NCBI GenBank assembly: GCA_963930775.1
Contig: OZ005690.1
Span: 10,504,411 to 10,568,410, forward strand
DNA: 64,000 bases
Direction of reading: 5' to 3'
Origin: Cliona cf. orientalis
Taxonomy: Eukaryota; Porifera; Demospongiae; Clionaida; Clionaidae
A program made the translations under genes and the position numbers. Under the pieces are notes generated by a model, which was not told the origin of the DNA, ran no database searches, and saw only the letters and a program-made list of their open reading frames with translations. Below are positions 24,284-35,210 of the stretch, piece by piece; within the stretch, counting starts at the first letter, position 1; each line of letters opens with the position of its first letter.

Positions 24284-26057
24284 CGGCTATGGCATTGTGC
24301 CGACCTGGTAAGTGGCTTAACAATACTGTAAAGTTATGCTGCGCCGCAACGAGGAATAGTCTCCTCATCAGGGACATTATCCGTGGCTCTTTGGCTGATT
24401 TGCCTTGCCACGCTTGCACAATAGCCAGATTATCACAATTAAATCTGATACGCTTCCTCTGCCATTTGTGTCCCCACGTGAGGGTGGCTGCTAGTATGGC
24501 GAAGAGCTCCTGCCATTGAATGGAGATATTAGTGGATAGCTGCTGATGTGGTTGCCAGGAATAGTGAAACCAAGAACCTTGGAAGTATGCCCCACATCCT
24601 AGGGTTCCTGATGCATCTGTGAAGAGCTCAAGATCATGGGCATCAGTGGTTCCAGACTCGAGAAATGATGCCGTCCCGTTCCACGATGGAAGAAATGAGT
24701 GCCACCACAGGATGTCAGCTCTGGCGTCTTTGGTGAGTCTCAGATGGTGGTGGAGACATCTGACCTTCGTACTGAGGGTGATCAACCTGCGCAGAAAAAG
24801 GCGCCCTGCGGGAACTGCTCTGGCTGCAAAGGCTAGCTTACCAATGAGCGAAAGTAGCTCTCTCTTGGTAGTTTTTCTGCGACAGAGCCAGTGTGTTAGT
24901 TCCATTAGAATTTCTTCCAGTTTTGCTTTTGGGAGCCTTATTTGCTTGAGGACCGAGTCTAGTTCCAAACCAAGAAAAATGAGTGTGGTTGCCGGCCCTT
25001 CAACCTTGTCCATTGCTACTGGGAAACCAAGCCGCATGCACACTTTCAGAAAGCATTGTAGATGATCGTGGCATATCGACGAGTTGGGAGGGCCAGCAAG
25101 AAAGTAGTCATCCAGATAGTGTATAAGCCAGTGTAGATCGTAGTTATTGCGAAGGATCCACTCTAGTGCATCGGTAAACTGGTTGAACAGGAAGGGTGCA
25201 GAACGCAGGCCGAATGGGAGGCATGTATCCACATAAAATCTATCCTTCCATTTAATACCAAGAAATTGCCAGTCCTCCTTACGGACGGGTACCATCCTGA
25301 AGGCTGACTTAAGATCGACTTTTGCCATGTTTGCACCCTTGCCAAGGGATAGAAGTAAGTTAACAGCATCGTCAATGGAAGCGTAGTGTAGGGAAAAATC
25401 ATCTTTTGGGATATAATCGTTTATGCTGTTGCCCGCTGGGGCAGACAGGTGCATGATCATCCTCCATGTATTATTCTTCTTAGGGACAACCCCAACCCCA
25501 GAGCAACGCAAGTGTGTTAGTGGTCGAGCACGGAAAGGGCCAAGTATGCGACCGGCAGCACATTCCTTGGCTAACTCAGCATCTATGACATGAGGGTGTT
25601 GCACGGCAGACGGTAAGTTTTTTGCATTATTAGGACCGACTGGGCCCTTGTAGCCTATGTTCACTCCATGCTGGAGTGCCGTAAGAAGCTGCGAAGTGAA
25701 AGCTTTGTCGGGGTGATGTGCTAGCTCCCTCTCAAACTGAGAGTGTCGTAGTGATGTGTGAGCTCGCTGGAGCTCAAAAGCGTTTTGGGCATCCTTTGCC
25801 AGGGTGGTCACCCTGGCAGTTGGAGTGCCAGCAGTTGTGGGCAAAGATACAGTCTTCACCTTTGGTACATTTGCCGAGGTTAAAGCGCTTGCAAATCTCT
25901 TTGCCGCTGGGCAAGTGTGTTGCTCTGTCAGTGTTGGGGGTGTTGGGTTTGACTGGTGGGCCCAAGCGTGCCGCAATAGGTACCCGGTCGCGAAAGGACT
26001 GGCTGGTACTGTTTCCCCCAGACAGGTTATTCCCTGTGCTAAAGTGCGAAGCCACAT
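24198..26057 (-). CDS. Reverse transcriptase-RNase H of the DIRS-like element
   Basis: An open frame of 619 residues. The recognisable reverse transcriptase runs from about residue 150 (SGVGVVPKKNNTWRMI) through KVDLKSAFRMVP and CLPFGLRSAPFLFNQ to the YLDDYF active site. RNase H follows, with LFTDASGTLG, a Glu in WQELFA, NCDN and GRHNAIADAISR. The first 70-100 residues overlap the gag frame and probably are not a domain. How the frame is reached (re-initiation, frameshift or splicing) is not visible. It copies the element RNA into cDNA and removes the RNA strand. There are no internal stops, which suggests recent activity. Confidence 0.85.
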   Translation of the reverse strand: MWLRTLAQGITCLGETVPASPFATGYLLRHAWAHQSNPTPPTLTEQHTCPAAKRFASALTSANVPKVKTVSLPTTAGTPTARVTTLAKDAQNAFELQRAHTSLRHSQFERELAHHPDKAFTSQLLTALQHGVNIGYKGPVGPNNAKNLPSAVQHPHVIDAELAKECAAGRILGPFRARPLTHLRCSGVGVVPKKNNTWRMIMHLSAPAGNSINDYIPKDDFSLHYASIDDAVNLLLSLGKGANMAKVDLKSAFRMVPVRKEDWQFLGIKWKDRFYVDTCLPFGLRSAPFLFNQFTDALEWILRNNYDLHWLIHYLDDYFLAGPPNSSICHDHLQCFLKVCMRLGFPVAMDKVEGPATTLIFLGLELDSVLKQIRLPKAKLEEILMELTHWLCRRKTTKRELLSLIGKLAFAARAVPAGRLFLRRLITLSTKVRCLHHHLRLTKDARADILWWHSFLPSWNGTASFLESGTTDAHDLELFTDASGTLGCGAYFQGSWFHYSWQPHQQLSTNISIQWQELFAILAATLTWGHKWQRKRIRFNCDNLAIVQAWQGKSAKEPRIMSLMRRLFLVAAQHNFTVLLSHLPGRHNAIADAISRRQLLAFMLLLHRQIQDQLQHLEF

Positions 26058-27282
26058 TATTAGATGTGGAGTTAGACTGAGTCAAGGCCCACACATAAAT
26101 ATCTTCCTTTGGGGAGTCCCATCGCATTGCGCGGTCCCTAGCCGCTGCCTGGCGGAAGAGGCGATCATATTCAATAACCGAGGGTGCGAGATATCGTGAA
26201 AAGAGTAAGGCTACCACTGTTTGATACTTGACTAATTCTAGGGCCATTGTTGGATCTGACGCAATTCTGCAGGTCGCATACCGATTCCATGCCTCCAGCC
26301 AGGAGTTGAGGTCTGTAACCTGCCGTTTCTCAAGTTTACGCTTCTTGGAGGATTTATGGCTACCCGCAAATAGTGGTGGTGTGTGGGGGGGGAGTAAGAG
26401 TTTATCAAAGTTTACGTACTTACCCCGCTTTATCCGGTCTTGCAGGTGTCCTGATAAAGGCGGGGCACATGAGATGGATGCCACACCTGTTGTACTAGAG
26501 GTGTGACGTCTGCTGCGTCGGCTGCGGTGTTTACGACTGCGACGGTAGCGTCGATGATGAGATGAAGATGAGGTGCTTGTAGAAAATGTGTACGAAGATG
26601 TTGAGGTAGATGACAGGGAGCTGTCCCTATGGCGGTGATGTCTGTGTCGACGTGGTGACTCGGAGGAAGTGCTACGCGAACGTCTGTACCTCCGATGTTT
26701 CGGCGGTGGCGCATGAGAGTGACTTGCATGGCGCTTCCGTGCCCTAGTACTGTGCTCCTTACTGGATGCACTGGATTGGCTGTCACTGAGGGAATGTTCC
26801 TCTGATGAGGTGCTATGAGAGCGCTGTCTGCTGCGGTGCCTTGAATAGGGTTTTGCCCTACGGGACCTGCTTTTGCGACCACCACTGGGTGGACTTCTGG
26901 GGCTGCCTTGCTCTCCGCTGGGAGATTCCTGGCTGCCAGTATCCTCTTCTGAATCGCTGGATTCATGGGGGGTAGGTTCGCGTGGGGGCGGAGCCTCGGG
27001 TTGAGTGCTTTTTTGTCTCTTTTTGCCCCCAGCTCTGGAGTTCTTTTGCTGCCCGCTAGATCGCTGGATCTTTTTAGCGGCAATGGAACGGAGGTGGTAC
27101 GTAAGGCGCTCGGCCAGCTGTTGCTTTGTACCGGTGGTTGGTAACTGGTAGCTGGCGAGATACCCACGGAGCATGTCCACGCGTAATTTCTTCACCGACG
27201 CTGGTGATGGACCTACTGGAACCAAAGGACGACGGCGTGCTCCGCTCCGAAGTCTTTTTGGTGTGGTAGTGAGTCGTGGCAT
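25774..27282 (-). CDS. Gag-like protein of the DIRS-like element (SAP region and CCCH finger)
   Basis: A protein of 502 residues from the ATG at MPRLTTTPKR; the frame is open 33 bp further upstream but only from a non-ATG codon. Residues about 30-65 look like a SAP motif (LRGYLASYQLPTTGTKQQLA). A long Ser/Arg- and His-rich disordered segment follows. A conserved helical region then begins near YVNFDKLLLPP and includes DLNSWLEAWNRY. A CCCH-type zinc finger sits near the C-terminus (CKRFNLGKCTKGEDCIFAHN-C). The expected role is packaging element RNA. The arrangement resembles gag proteins of marine-invertebrate DIRS elements. Confidence 0.75.
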   Translation of the reverse strand: MPRLTTTPKRLRSGARRRPLVPVGPSPASVKKLRVDMLRGYLASYQLPTTGTKQQLAERLTYHLRSIAAKKIQRSSGQQKNSRAGGKKRQKSTQPEAPPPREPTPHESSDSEEDTGSQESPSGEQGSPRSPPSGGRKSRSRRAKPYSRHRSRQRSHSTSSEEHSLSDSQSSASSKEHSTRARKRHASHSHAPPPKHRRYRRSRSTSSESPRRHRHHRHRDSSLSSTSTSSYTFSTSTSSSSHHRRYRRSRKHRSRRSRRHTSSTTGVASISCAPPLSGHLQDRIKRGKYVNFDKLLLPPHTPPLFAGSHKSSKKRKLEKRQVTDLNSWLEAWNRYATCRIASDPTMALELVKYQTVVALLFSRYLAPSVIEYDRLFRQAAARDRAMRWDSPKEDIYVWALTQSNSTSNNVASHFSTGNNLSGGNSTSQSFRDRVPIAARLGPPVKPNTPNTDRATHLPSGKEICKRFNLGKCTKGEDCIFAHNCWHSNCQGDHPGKGCPKRF

Positions 27283-27540
27283 CACTACTGACAAACAGCG
27301 AGCTTTTCTTAGCAAAAATAGCTGCCAAAAAGCACATGGAAACTGCGCATGCGCAGAACCATACTAGAATTAGGCATTACATCATCAGAATGCCACCATG
27401 TTAACATTAACCACAGTTTAGAGTCCCTAAACCAAATTTATTGAGAATATTCCCAATCCTTATCTCAGTGCACAATCATGCACATGATGTATGCACACAT
27501 AAACTGCAACTTATATAATAATATTATATCTATACAATAG

Positions 27541-27674
27541 CTACCTCCAGGTTGATGATCAAACCAAGGCACACACTTGTAAGTGCTATCATCCAGATAA
27601 TTCCCAAATGGACATTCGATATCAGTAGGGCACTGATACTCACACGAGGTAGGATCTCGCTCAAAATTAATGGT
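27541..27674 (-). pseudogene. Inverted relic of the VEGF-like gene's final exon (upstream of A4)
   Basis: On the minus strand it reads FERDPTSCEYQCPTDIECPF then GNYLDDSTYKCVPWFDHQPG, the same two terminal cysteine units and the same DCQC-to-EYQC change as the relic before A2. It therefore descends from one inversion followed by duplication. The DIRS-like element inserted 0.1 kb to its left. Confidence 0.8.
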
Positions 27675-28329
27675 GGCTACCATGGTATATATGTGCCAGT
27701 GTATAAATGAAATGACTATCTAGCTAATAGTAATATTTTTAATTTGGCTGACTCTATATAATAGCTATAATAATTATTATGCTTTCAAAATACCAGTAGT
27801 CAGAGCTTATTTAGTGAGGTATTAGCTATCTGAGTGCCACATATTAAGCTATGCCAGTGAGCAATATGTTAAGCTATTTTTGAAGGTGATTAAATTTAAA
27901 GTTGACAAAGCCTTATTCAGCTTTGAGGAAAGTAAGGAGTAGCTAGTTGAAAATTTATGTTGTAAACTAATAATTACTCATATGCGTAATAGTATGAATG
28001 ACGTAATTTTCATACTCTGCAATGTTTAGTTAATTAAACTGATAAATCGAAAATGAAAAATCACAATCATAATATGAATAGTATTGAGTGCGATAATTAT
28101 TATGGGGCTGTTACCTTCATTGAGGAGATTATCAAAACATTAGAATTACGTAAAATAGATAAAACCAATTTGCAACATAATAAGCTACTTGACGATGTGA
28201 TAATGATAATGAAAAATTAAAGGAGTTTCAACTTTCATGCTAAGTAATTATTAACAGTTATTGTTACTAATAGCAGTAATATCAAGGTAATAATTAATTA
28301 GTATGTCTAAGATACATCTAGCATGTGCA

Positions 28330-28364
28330 GTGACGTGTTTGAATGAATCCACTAAGCTATATAA
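28330..28364 (+). promoter_or_regulatory. A4 core promoter: GTGACGTG and TATA box
   Basis: GTGACGTG (28330-28337) is 20 bp before TATATAA (28358-28364), identical in spacing to A2 and A8. The promoter is intact although the gene behind it is frameshifted. Confidence 0.6.
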
Positions 28365-28448
28365 CAGCAAGATTCTGCAGCTCAGAACAGTCAGCCAACT
28401 AGCTAGCTGCAACTGTAATCGTTATCCCAGGAAAAATTTTACTTGAAG

Positions 28449-30313
28449 ATGGAACTACGTTTTCTACAATTATTGCTGATATTGCAGTGTAGGATTGCTT
28501 ATTATGCTGGATCTGCAAACTCTATTTCACCGGTACCAGCATCAGTTCATTCAGTAAGTGGCATTCAAAAACTATCGAATCATACCGAGTGTCCAATGTG
28601 GTTTAACTATAGCTCGGCTACAAATGATTGCCAGTGCTTCCAATTTGCATCACTTAAGTGTGATAACTATAACCATGTATCTGTTAACCCAGATCTGATA
28701 CTGACATACAAATCGAACAAAGGGTTAATCTCGTCAATTAAAATACGGCACCAATATCTAGGAGGGTATAATCTGACAGAGACAGGATATGTAGTATTAC
28801 CAGATGAAATTTCTGAGCTCAATTCGTACATGTGTGGGCCATTGAACAGAAAGGGTTACTTATGTGGTGAGTGTAAGAGTGGATATGGGCCTGGACCGTT
28901 AGTAACATCGTGTACAAATGTATGCCATTTTTGTCAAGACACCTGGCATGAGATTATACTGTATCTAGCACTGGAATTTATTCCAATAACTGTATTTTAT
29001 CTTCTCATTCTTATCTTTCAAATTCGACTAACATCAGCACCAATGACATGTTTCATCACGTACAGTCAGCTAATTATGCTGGCATTTTATAAGGATTGTG
29101 CAAGCCAATGGGCACCGTCGTTTTTCAGTGAAATAAAATATAGCCGCAGTGGAACTCTTAGATTTGGCACTAAGAGCCTTCTTACTGTATACGGAGTGTT
29201 TAATCTCGATTTTCTTCACTACATTTTGCCTCCGTTTTGCATTAGTAGCCAATTGAGGTCCATTCATGTTGTATTTCTTGGCTATATTTCACCATTTTAC
29301 CCTTTCCTACTAATACTTCTCACATGGTTTTGTGTTGAGCTCCATGGTTGTAACTTTAGACCAATCGTGTGGCTATGGAGGCCATTCCATGGATGCTTTG
29401 CTCGACTAAGGAGAGGCTGGAACACCAACTTGCAAGAGCGATCTCATCGATGTCTTTGCTTCTTTCTTTCTCCTTTCTTACAGCAAAATTTTGTATCAGA
29501 TAAATTGTTCTTACAATGGATGATACAAGAATATGTAACTATTCTTTAGTTGATGGTCATGGCTCTCGAGAAAATTTTGTATTTAGTGTTGATACCAGTA
29601 TTGACACAAAAAGTGCAAGACACGTATTGATTCTTTCTATTGTTTTACTTCATCTTGCATTTGTCGTTTTCCCAGTATGCTTACTGCTTCTATATCCTTT
29701 TGGAATATTTCAGAGATTGTTATCAAGATGCACTTCAAATCGATTCAGAATAATCATTCACATCTTTGTTGAGAAATTCCAGTCGTGTTACAGAGATGGA
29801 CCCGATAGCTCAAAAGGTATAAGAAGTTTCTCAGGATTTTATTTTGTGTTGAGGTTCATAATTTATCTTGCTAACGTGATAAATCACTCAACTTTTCGTT
29901 TTGAGATGTGGTTTGTTTGTGGATTCGTACTCTCAGTGGCTGCCCTTCTTATTGCACTCTGCAGACCTTATAAGGAAACTACCATGAATGTTGTCGATAG
30001 CATCTTCTTGACACATTTGGCAACATTCTGCTATATTATAGCATCTTCAAATAATGAAAGTCGAGTCTATGTGACTTTTTTTCAGATAGTGATCGCTTTT
30101 CCATTTATAATATTTAGTTTGATAATTGCCTATAGAATAGTAAGAGGAATCTGCAATAACCACAAAGTGCACTTTCTGAAACAGTTGTTCTGGTGGCGAT
30201 TTTTCAAAGCTAGTGGTCATGATGGTTTGATAACTGCTGATAATATAGATCAGCAACAAGATGTCAACATTCAACCAACAGCTACTTATGGCACCATTTC
30301 AGACTTACCATGA
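28449..30313 (+). pseudogene. A4: frameshifted subfamily A copy
   Basis: It opens normally (MELRFLQLLLILQC) and matches the family to RRGWNT near 29425. There a 7-bp insertion shifts the frame, and 4 extra bases near 29503 do not restore it (net +2). The rest of the family sequence continues in another frame to TYGTISDLP. The promoter and most of the sequence are otherwise well kept, so inactivation is recent. If expressed, it would give a protein truncated after the fourth or fifth membrane segment. Like A2 and A6, it carries the inverted VEGF-tail relic upstream. Confidence 0.8.
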
Positions 30314-30639
30314 TTTTGCATCAAATTTTTGATCATGCACGACATTAATTTACATAATATTATATTGTATTGTATTGTATTATATAGTCACTCTATGCTG
30401 ATGGGATTGTATTAGTATAGAGGATTAGTATAGTGGACATTATTATCCCTACAAATCTTGTTTGTGTACTTTTTGGACCTGTCATCCCTACTTCATCCTT
30501 CAATTTCATTGCTTTTTGTACTTGTAGTATTAGAAATTGCATTATTATAATATAATCTGTGCGTGTGTGCATTAAGGCAAGTATAATTATATTTGGAATA
30601 TTCTCAATATAATATAATAATATTATTATTCTATAGTGT

Positions 30640-30735
30640 GTCTTCAAGAAGAATAACAGTTACCAGCTGATTTATAAGAAACCCATTCTCCTGTTAATAA
30701 TACATGTAAAATTAATGGCTACAATAAGAGAGTGG
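30640..30735 (-). repeat. Inverted copy of an A-type 3' flank
   Basis: Reading the minus strand recovers the segment found after A2: GTTGCCA, CTCTTATTGTAGCC, the ACATGTATTA block, then GGTTTCTTATAAAT and AGCTGGTAACTGTTAT. Together with the inverted A5 start at 31.8-32.07 kb, it brackets an inverted block of about 1.4 kb. The stretch 30314-30639 otherwise holds only AT-rich non-coding DNA. Confidence 0.6.
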
Positions 30736-30839
30736 CAACCTTTTTATTATCAAATTCATGCAGCTAGCTAGTAACTGTATACATTGTATAGCTACTTGGT
30801 AAAATCTTTGCTTATGTCTTAAAATCACAATGATTCTGT

Positions 30840-31815
30840 TCATTTATGTAATGATGCTATACAATTGGTCCATAGGCAACATTCCCTTTTAGTTCAACCA
30901 GGTCCTGATGGTCTGATGTTGATCTCTGTTGTAATTCTTCATATATAGAGGTCCTGGAGTTTGAGAATGTTCAGATCCTTCAATGTGGCGTAAATTATTC
31001 TCCTTGTGTGAATTGGATGCTGCTTTCCTTGTACGTGATTGCTTATGCTTATGACCAAACCAGCAACAAGCACATCCAATGGAAAGGAAAATTATTGAGC
31101 TTATGGCACACACGGCGATCATAATTATTATGATCCATGAGAACACAGGTATCAAAGTAGCAGTTCCAGTTGTAGGTATCATTAACGAGGCTTCTGCATT
31201 TGAGAAAAGAAATGTTAAATTTGGAGATCTCGTAATTAGAAATCTTCTAATTAGGATGAGAAATGTGTCTGATTTGAATGGCAATTATCAGCCACCGTAT
31301 CATTACTGTATATGTGGCTACTGTTTACTGTGGATATTAAATGGGTGGATATTTCCTATTATCAATAATTTCGAATTGTCTCATTAGTTTTCTGACTTCC
31401 AGCAATACATTTCTCTTCTTTTCAATTGATAGACACATATCATAGACTAAGTGTCATTACTTCCTATTACCAAATTTGATATTGTTTTTCCAAATTTGAC
31501 ATTTCCTGTTAGCTATAGGCTTAAAAGGTCCTCTTGGAGTTGGCCATGGGGGAAGATACCACTCTCAGATTTCATCTATTGATTTTTTGTACTGAATTCT
31601 ATCAAAATTCAATACCCATGCACAGAATTTATATATAGCATGCAATGTTTTTAACATTCATGCTGTTTATATGTACAACGTGAAGTTCTTTCTTTAATAA
31701 TGTTTTTGGTTGACTTTGGCAAAACATAAAAAATCAATGGAGCATAATATATATTATAGGATGTCAGCATGTTTGTAAGGTTGAACGTGCTTCGATCAAC
31801 AGCATCTCCATGGTG
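30840..31815 (-). pseudogene. Partial duplicate of the Ig-FN3 receptor's membrane/tail exon and intron
   Basis: This matches 39.56-41.12 kb in direct orientation. From the acceptor equivalent at 31193 the minus strand reads ASLMIPTTGTATLIPVFSW, a transmembrane helix and the CCWFGHKHKQS basic stop-transfer region, then HSQTPGPLY. A 2-bp insertion shifts the frame there, and the QDLVEL..NVAYGPI repeat follows out of frame. Only one tail repeat is present, against five in the main copy. The Ig and FN3 exons are missing. Upstream of the exon the intron sequence is also duplicated, so this is DNA duplication, not retroposition. Confidence 0.75.
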
Positions 31816-31822
31816 ACATTTG

Positions 31823-32066
31823 AATGGCTGAGCTATAGTTATACCACATTGGACACTCGGTATGATTTGATAGGTTTTGAATGCCACTTACTGATGCTGG
31901 TACCAGTGAAACAGAGTTTTCAGATCCAGCATATGCAATCCCACACTGCAATATCAGCAGTAGTTGTAGAAAATGTAGTTCCATCTTCGAGTAAAATTCT
32001 TCTTGGGGTAAGTATAAAAATAATGATTACAGTTGTGCACTTGCTAGATGTATCTTAGACATACTT
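31823..32066 (-). pseudogene. A5, 5' portion in inverted orientation
   Basis: On the minus strand this is an A-type start: 5' flank, ATG at 31984, signal peptide (MELHFLQLLLILQCGIAYAG) and ectodomain through SNHTECPMWYNYSS, where homology stops abruptly. Its 5' flank has the same deletion as A6: TCTAGCAAGTGCA joins directly to CAACTGTAATCATT, removing CRE and TATA. It therefore shares an ancestor with A6. Confidence 0.75.
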
Positions 32067-32126
32067 CCTATTACCAAATTTTTCCAAATTTGACATTTCC
32101 TGTTAGCCAGGCTTAAAAGGTCCTCT

Positions 32127-33700
32127 TGGAGTTGACAGAGACAGGACGTGTATTATTACCAGATGAAATTTTTGAGCTCAATTCGTACATGTGTGGGCCA
32201 TTGAACAGAAAGGGTTACTTATGTGGTGAGTGTAAGAGTGGATATGGGCCTGGACCGTTTGTAACATCGTGTACAAATGTATGCCATTTTTGCCAAGACA
32301 TCTGGCATGAGATTATACTGTACCTAGCGCTGGAATTTATTCCAATAGCAGTATTTTATCTTCTCATTCTTATCTTTCAAATCCGACTAACATCAGCACC
32401 AATGACATGCTTCATCACGTACAGTCAGCTAATTGTGCAGGCATTTAATGAGGAGTGTGCAAGCCAATGGGCACCATCACTTTTCAGTAAAAATTAATAA
32501 AATATGGTTACTACAGTGGAACTCTTAGAATGGGCACTAAGAGCCTTCTTACTGTATATGGAGTGTTTAATCTTGACTTCTTTCACTACATTTTTCCTCC
32601 ATTTTGCATCAGTAGCAAGTTAAGACCTATTCATGCTGTATTTCTTGGCTGTATTTCAGCGTTCTACCCTTTCCTACTAATACTCCTCACATAGTTTTGC
32701 GTTGAGCTCCATGGTCGTAACTTTAGACCAATCGTGTGGCTATGGAGACCATTTCATGGATGCTTTGTTCGACTAAGGAGAGGCTGGAATACCAAGAGTG
32801 ATCTCATCGATGTCTTTGCTTCTTTCTTTCTCCTTTCTTACTGCAAAATTTTGTATCAGACTGTTCTTACAATGCATCATACAAAAATATGTAACTATTC
32901 CTTAGTTGATGGTCATGGCTCTCAAGAATATGTTTTTAGACTTGATATTACCAGTATTGGCACAAAAAGTGCAAGATACTTATTGATTCATTCTTTACTT
33001 TGTCTTTCATTTGTCAGTTTCCCACCATGTTTGCTGCTGCTATATTTTATTATCCTGTAGGAATATTTCAGAGGTTATTGTCAAAATGCACTTCGAATCG
33101 ATTTAGAATAATCCTTCACATCTTCGTCGAGAAATTCCAGTTTTGGTACAGAGAGGACCCGATAGCGCGAAAGGTATAAGAAGTTTCTCAGGATTTTTTT
33201 TTCTATTGAGGTTCATAATTTATCTTGCTAATGCACTAATTTAAAATCACTTAATGTTTCATTTTGAGATGTGGTTTGTTTGCGGATTCGTACTCTCAGT
33301 GGCTGCCCTTTTTATTGCACTCTGTAGACCTTATAAGGAAACTACCATGAATGTTGTTGATAGCATCTTCTTGACATATTTGGTAGCTAACACTCTGCTA
33401 GCTATATAGCGTCTTCAAATAATGAAGGTCAAATCTAGCTATGCGAATGTTTTTCAGACAATGATTGCTTTTCCATTTATAATATTATTAAGTTTTACAA
33501 TTGTCTACAGAATAGTAAGAGGAATCTGTAATAGCTAATTGTAAATTGCACTGAGGCTTTCCAAAACGGTTGTTCCGGTGGCGATTTTTCAAAGCTAGTG
33601 GTCATGATGGTTTGATAACTGCTGATAATATAGATCAGCAACAAGATGTCAATATTCAACCAAAAGTTACTTACGGCCACACCATTTCAGACTTAATTAG
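32127..33700 (+). pseudogene. A5, 3' portion: degenerate subfamily A copy
   Basis: Family sequence resumes at LTETGRVLLPDEI and can be followed to the tail. The copy is broken by an insertion giving a stop near 32497, a TGG-to-TAG change near 32693 in the WFCVEL segment, an insertion near 33045, and several small indels between 33200 and 33560. About 190 bp of ectodomain is missing between this part and the inverted 5' part. It is the most decayed A copy and clearly non-functional. Confidence 0.85.
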
Positions 33701-33846
33701 TACCATGATTTGCATCAAATTTTTGATCAAGCATGATATTTTATTAACCCTCGCCGCAAAGCGTAGGCGGAGGGTTACTGCAGTTGTTTGGCGATTTTTG
33801 TTCGTCCGTCCGTCCGTCCGTGCGTCGCAACCCTCCTTTACTAAAT

Positions 33847-33860
33847 GGTAAGGGTCGTCA
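33847..33860 (+). promoter_or_regulatory. Recurring 14-bp motif inside the inserted element
   Basis: GGTAAGGGTCGTCA lies just inside the element's left end. A one-base variant (CACGATCCTTACC) occurs near 34280 and its mirror near 34826. Presence within a mobile element suggests transposition as one way the motif spreads. Confidence 0.4.
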
Positions 33861-33950
33861 TAGAGAAAGTACGCATTCTCGGTATACGTAGCATAAAGGA
33901 AGAGTGGTCATGTTAAGTCCTGCCCAGTGGTGTAGTAGTGTGTACCTGTT

Positions 33951-35210
33951 GTATGGCATTCCAACACTGACAAAATTGGCAAGCTCAAATATATGGTCAA
34001 ACTCAAATATGTGGTCAAAATTGTTGCCTATATATGGTCAAAGCCAAATATATGGTCAAATTTTATATGATCAAACTCAAATACATGGTCAAACGAAAGT
34101 TATGGTCATTTTTCCCATATATGGTCAAACATGCAGCAAATATATGGTCAAAATTCAAGAAAATCCCCTTACATAATAGTCACGGATATGACGTATCTAT
34201 TAGTTAATTGGACCGACGTGACGTCAACAGAATCCGCGTTTGCGAATAAAATTCGCGATCGCGCGCACAAACGTACACTCACGATCCTTACCTTATGTAG
34301 TCTCGTTCACGGACCGGCCCCCTTTAGGGCGGAGTCTGGGGACTTGATCATTTCGCTCCGCTCCTACGTGGGAGGGCTGGTGCGCGAGACTAGGTACAAT
34401 CGGACATTGTATTGTATGGCAAAGCAGTATGGTAAGCATGAATGAAACTACTAGCTATTCATGTACTATAATATATCCTTCTGCACCTGGTGTGTCTTAC
34501 CTTAGTCTCGAAACCAGACCGCTCCCACTGCAGCGTTCAGTTCATCCTGAAAGAACTGAACGCTGCGGTGGGAGCGGTCTGGTTTCGAGACTAGTCTTAC
34601 CTGGGCTAGCCTTATCCCCAGGCCCTCTCTCGATCTCCCAGTATTAATTATGAAAGATAGAGAGAGGGCCATGGGACACGGCTAGCTCAGCTAACCTTAC
34701 AATGTCCGATTGTACCTAGTCTCGTGCGCCAGCCCTACGATCTACGAAGGAGGTAGCGGAGCGAGATGGCCAAGTCCCCAGACTCCGCCCCAGAGGGGGC
34801 GGGTCTGTGAACGAGATTACATGTACATAGCGGGTAAAGGATCGTTTGTGTGCGCGATCGCGAATTTTATTCGCGAACGCGGATTCTGGCTATGATTCTG
34901 TTGACGTCACGTCGGTCCAATTAACTAATAGATACGTCATATCCGTGACCATTATGTAAGGGGATCTTCTTGAATTTTGACTATTATATTTGCTGCATGT
35001 TTGACCATATAATATTATGGGGAAAATGACCATAATTTTCGTTTGACCATGTATTTGAGTTCGATCATATAAAATTTGACCATAATATATTTGGCTTTGA
35101 CCATATATAGGCAACAATTTTGACCACATATTTGAGTTTGACCATATATCTGACTCAAGTTTGACCATATATTTGAGCTTGCCAATTTTGTCAGTGTTGG
35201 AATGCCATAC
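33951..35210. repeat. Foldback palindrome of about 1.26 kb with tandem ATATGGTCAAA units in the arms
   Basis: The left outer end GTATGGCATTCCAACACTGAC is mirrored exactly near 35190-35210. Each arm contains about nine short units of the ATATATGGTCAAA type (33985-34150, mirrored 34980-35170). A GC-rich block with GTCTCGTTCACGG and a second block with TACAATCGGACATTGTA then follow. The centre holds two further hairpins, about 34504-34592 and 34600-34690. Tandemly repeated inverted arms recall Foldback-type elements. Confidence 0.75.

Larger units (their letters stand above)
22862..27432 (-). mobile_element. DIRS-like tyrosine-recombinase retrotransposon
   Basis: The element carries gag, RT-RNase H and tyrosine recombinase on the minus strand, in DIRS order, all uninterrupted. 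It is more GC-rich than its surroundings. Paralogous intervals (for example near 36110-36140) show the empty site TATTAATATTATTGAGAATA, and the element splits this at an ATT. Hints of short degenerate terminal inverted repeats exist (ATGCTGGCATCG against AATGCCACCATG), but they are not clean. A GC-rich 3' non-coding segment at about 22960-23110, with internal inverted matches, may correspond to the internal complementary region of DIRS elements. Confidence 0.8.

Noticed and set aside
24289-25065. Plus-strand frames across the retrotransposon
   Set aside because: They are antisense shadows of the RT-RNase H and recombinase frames.
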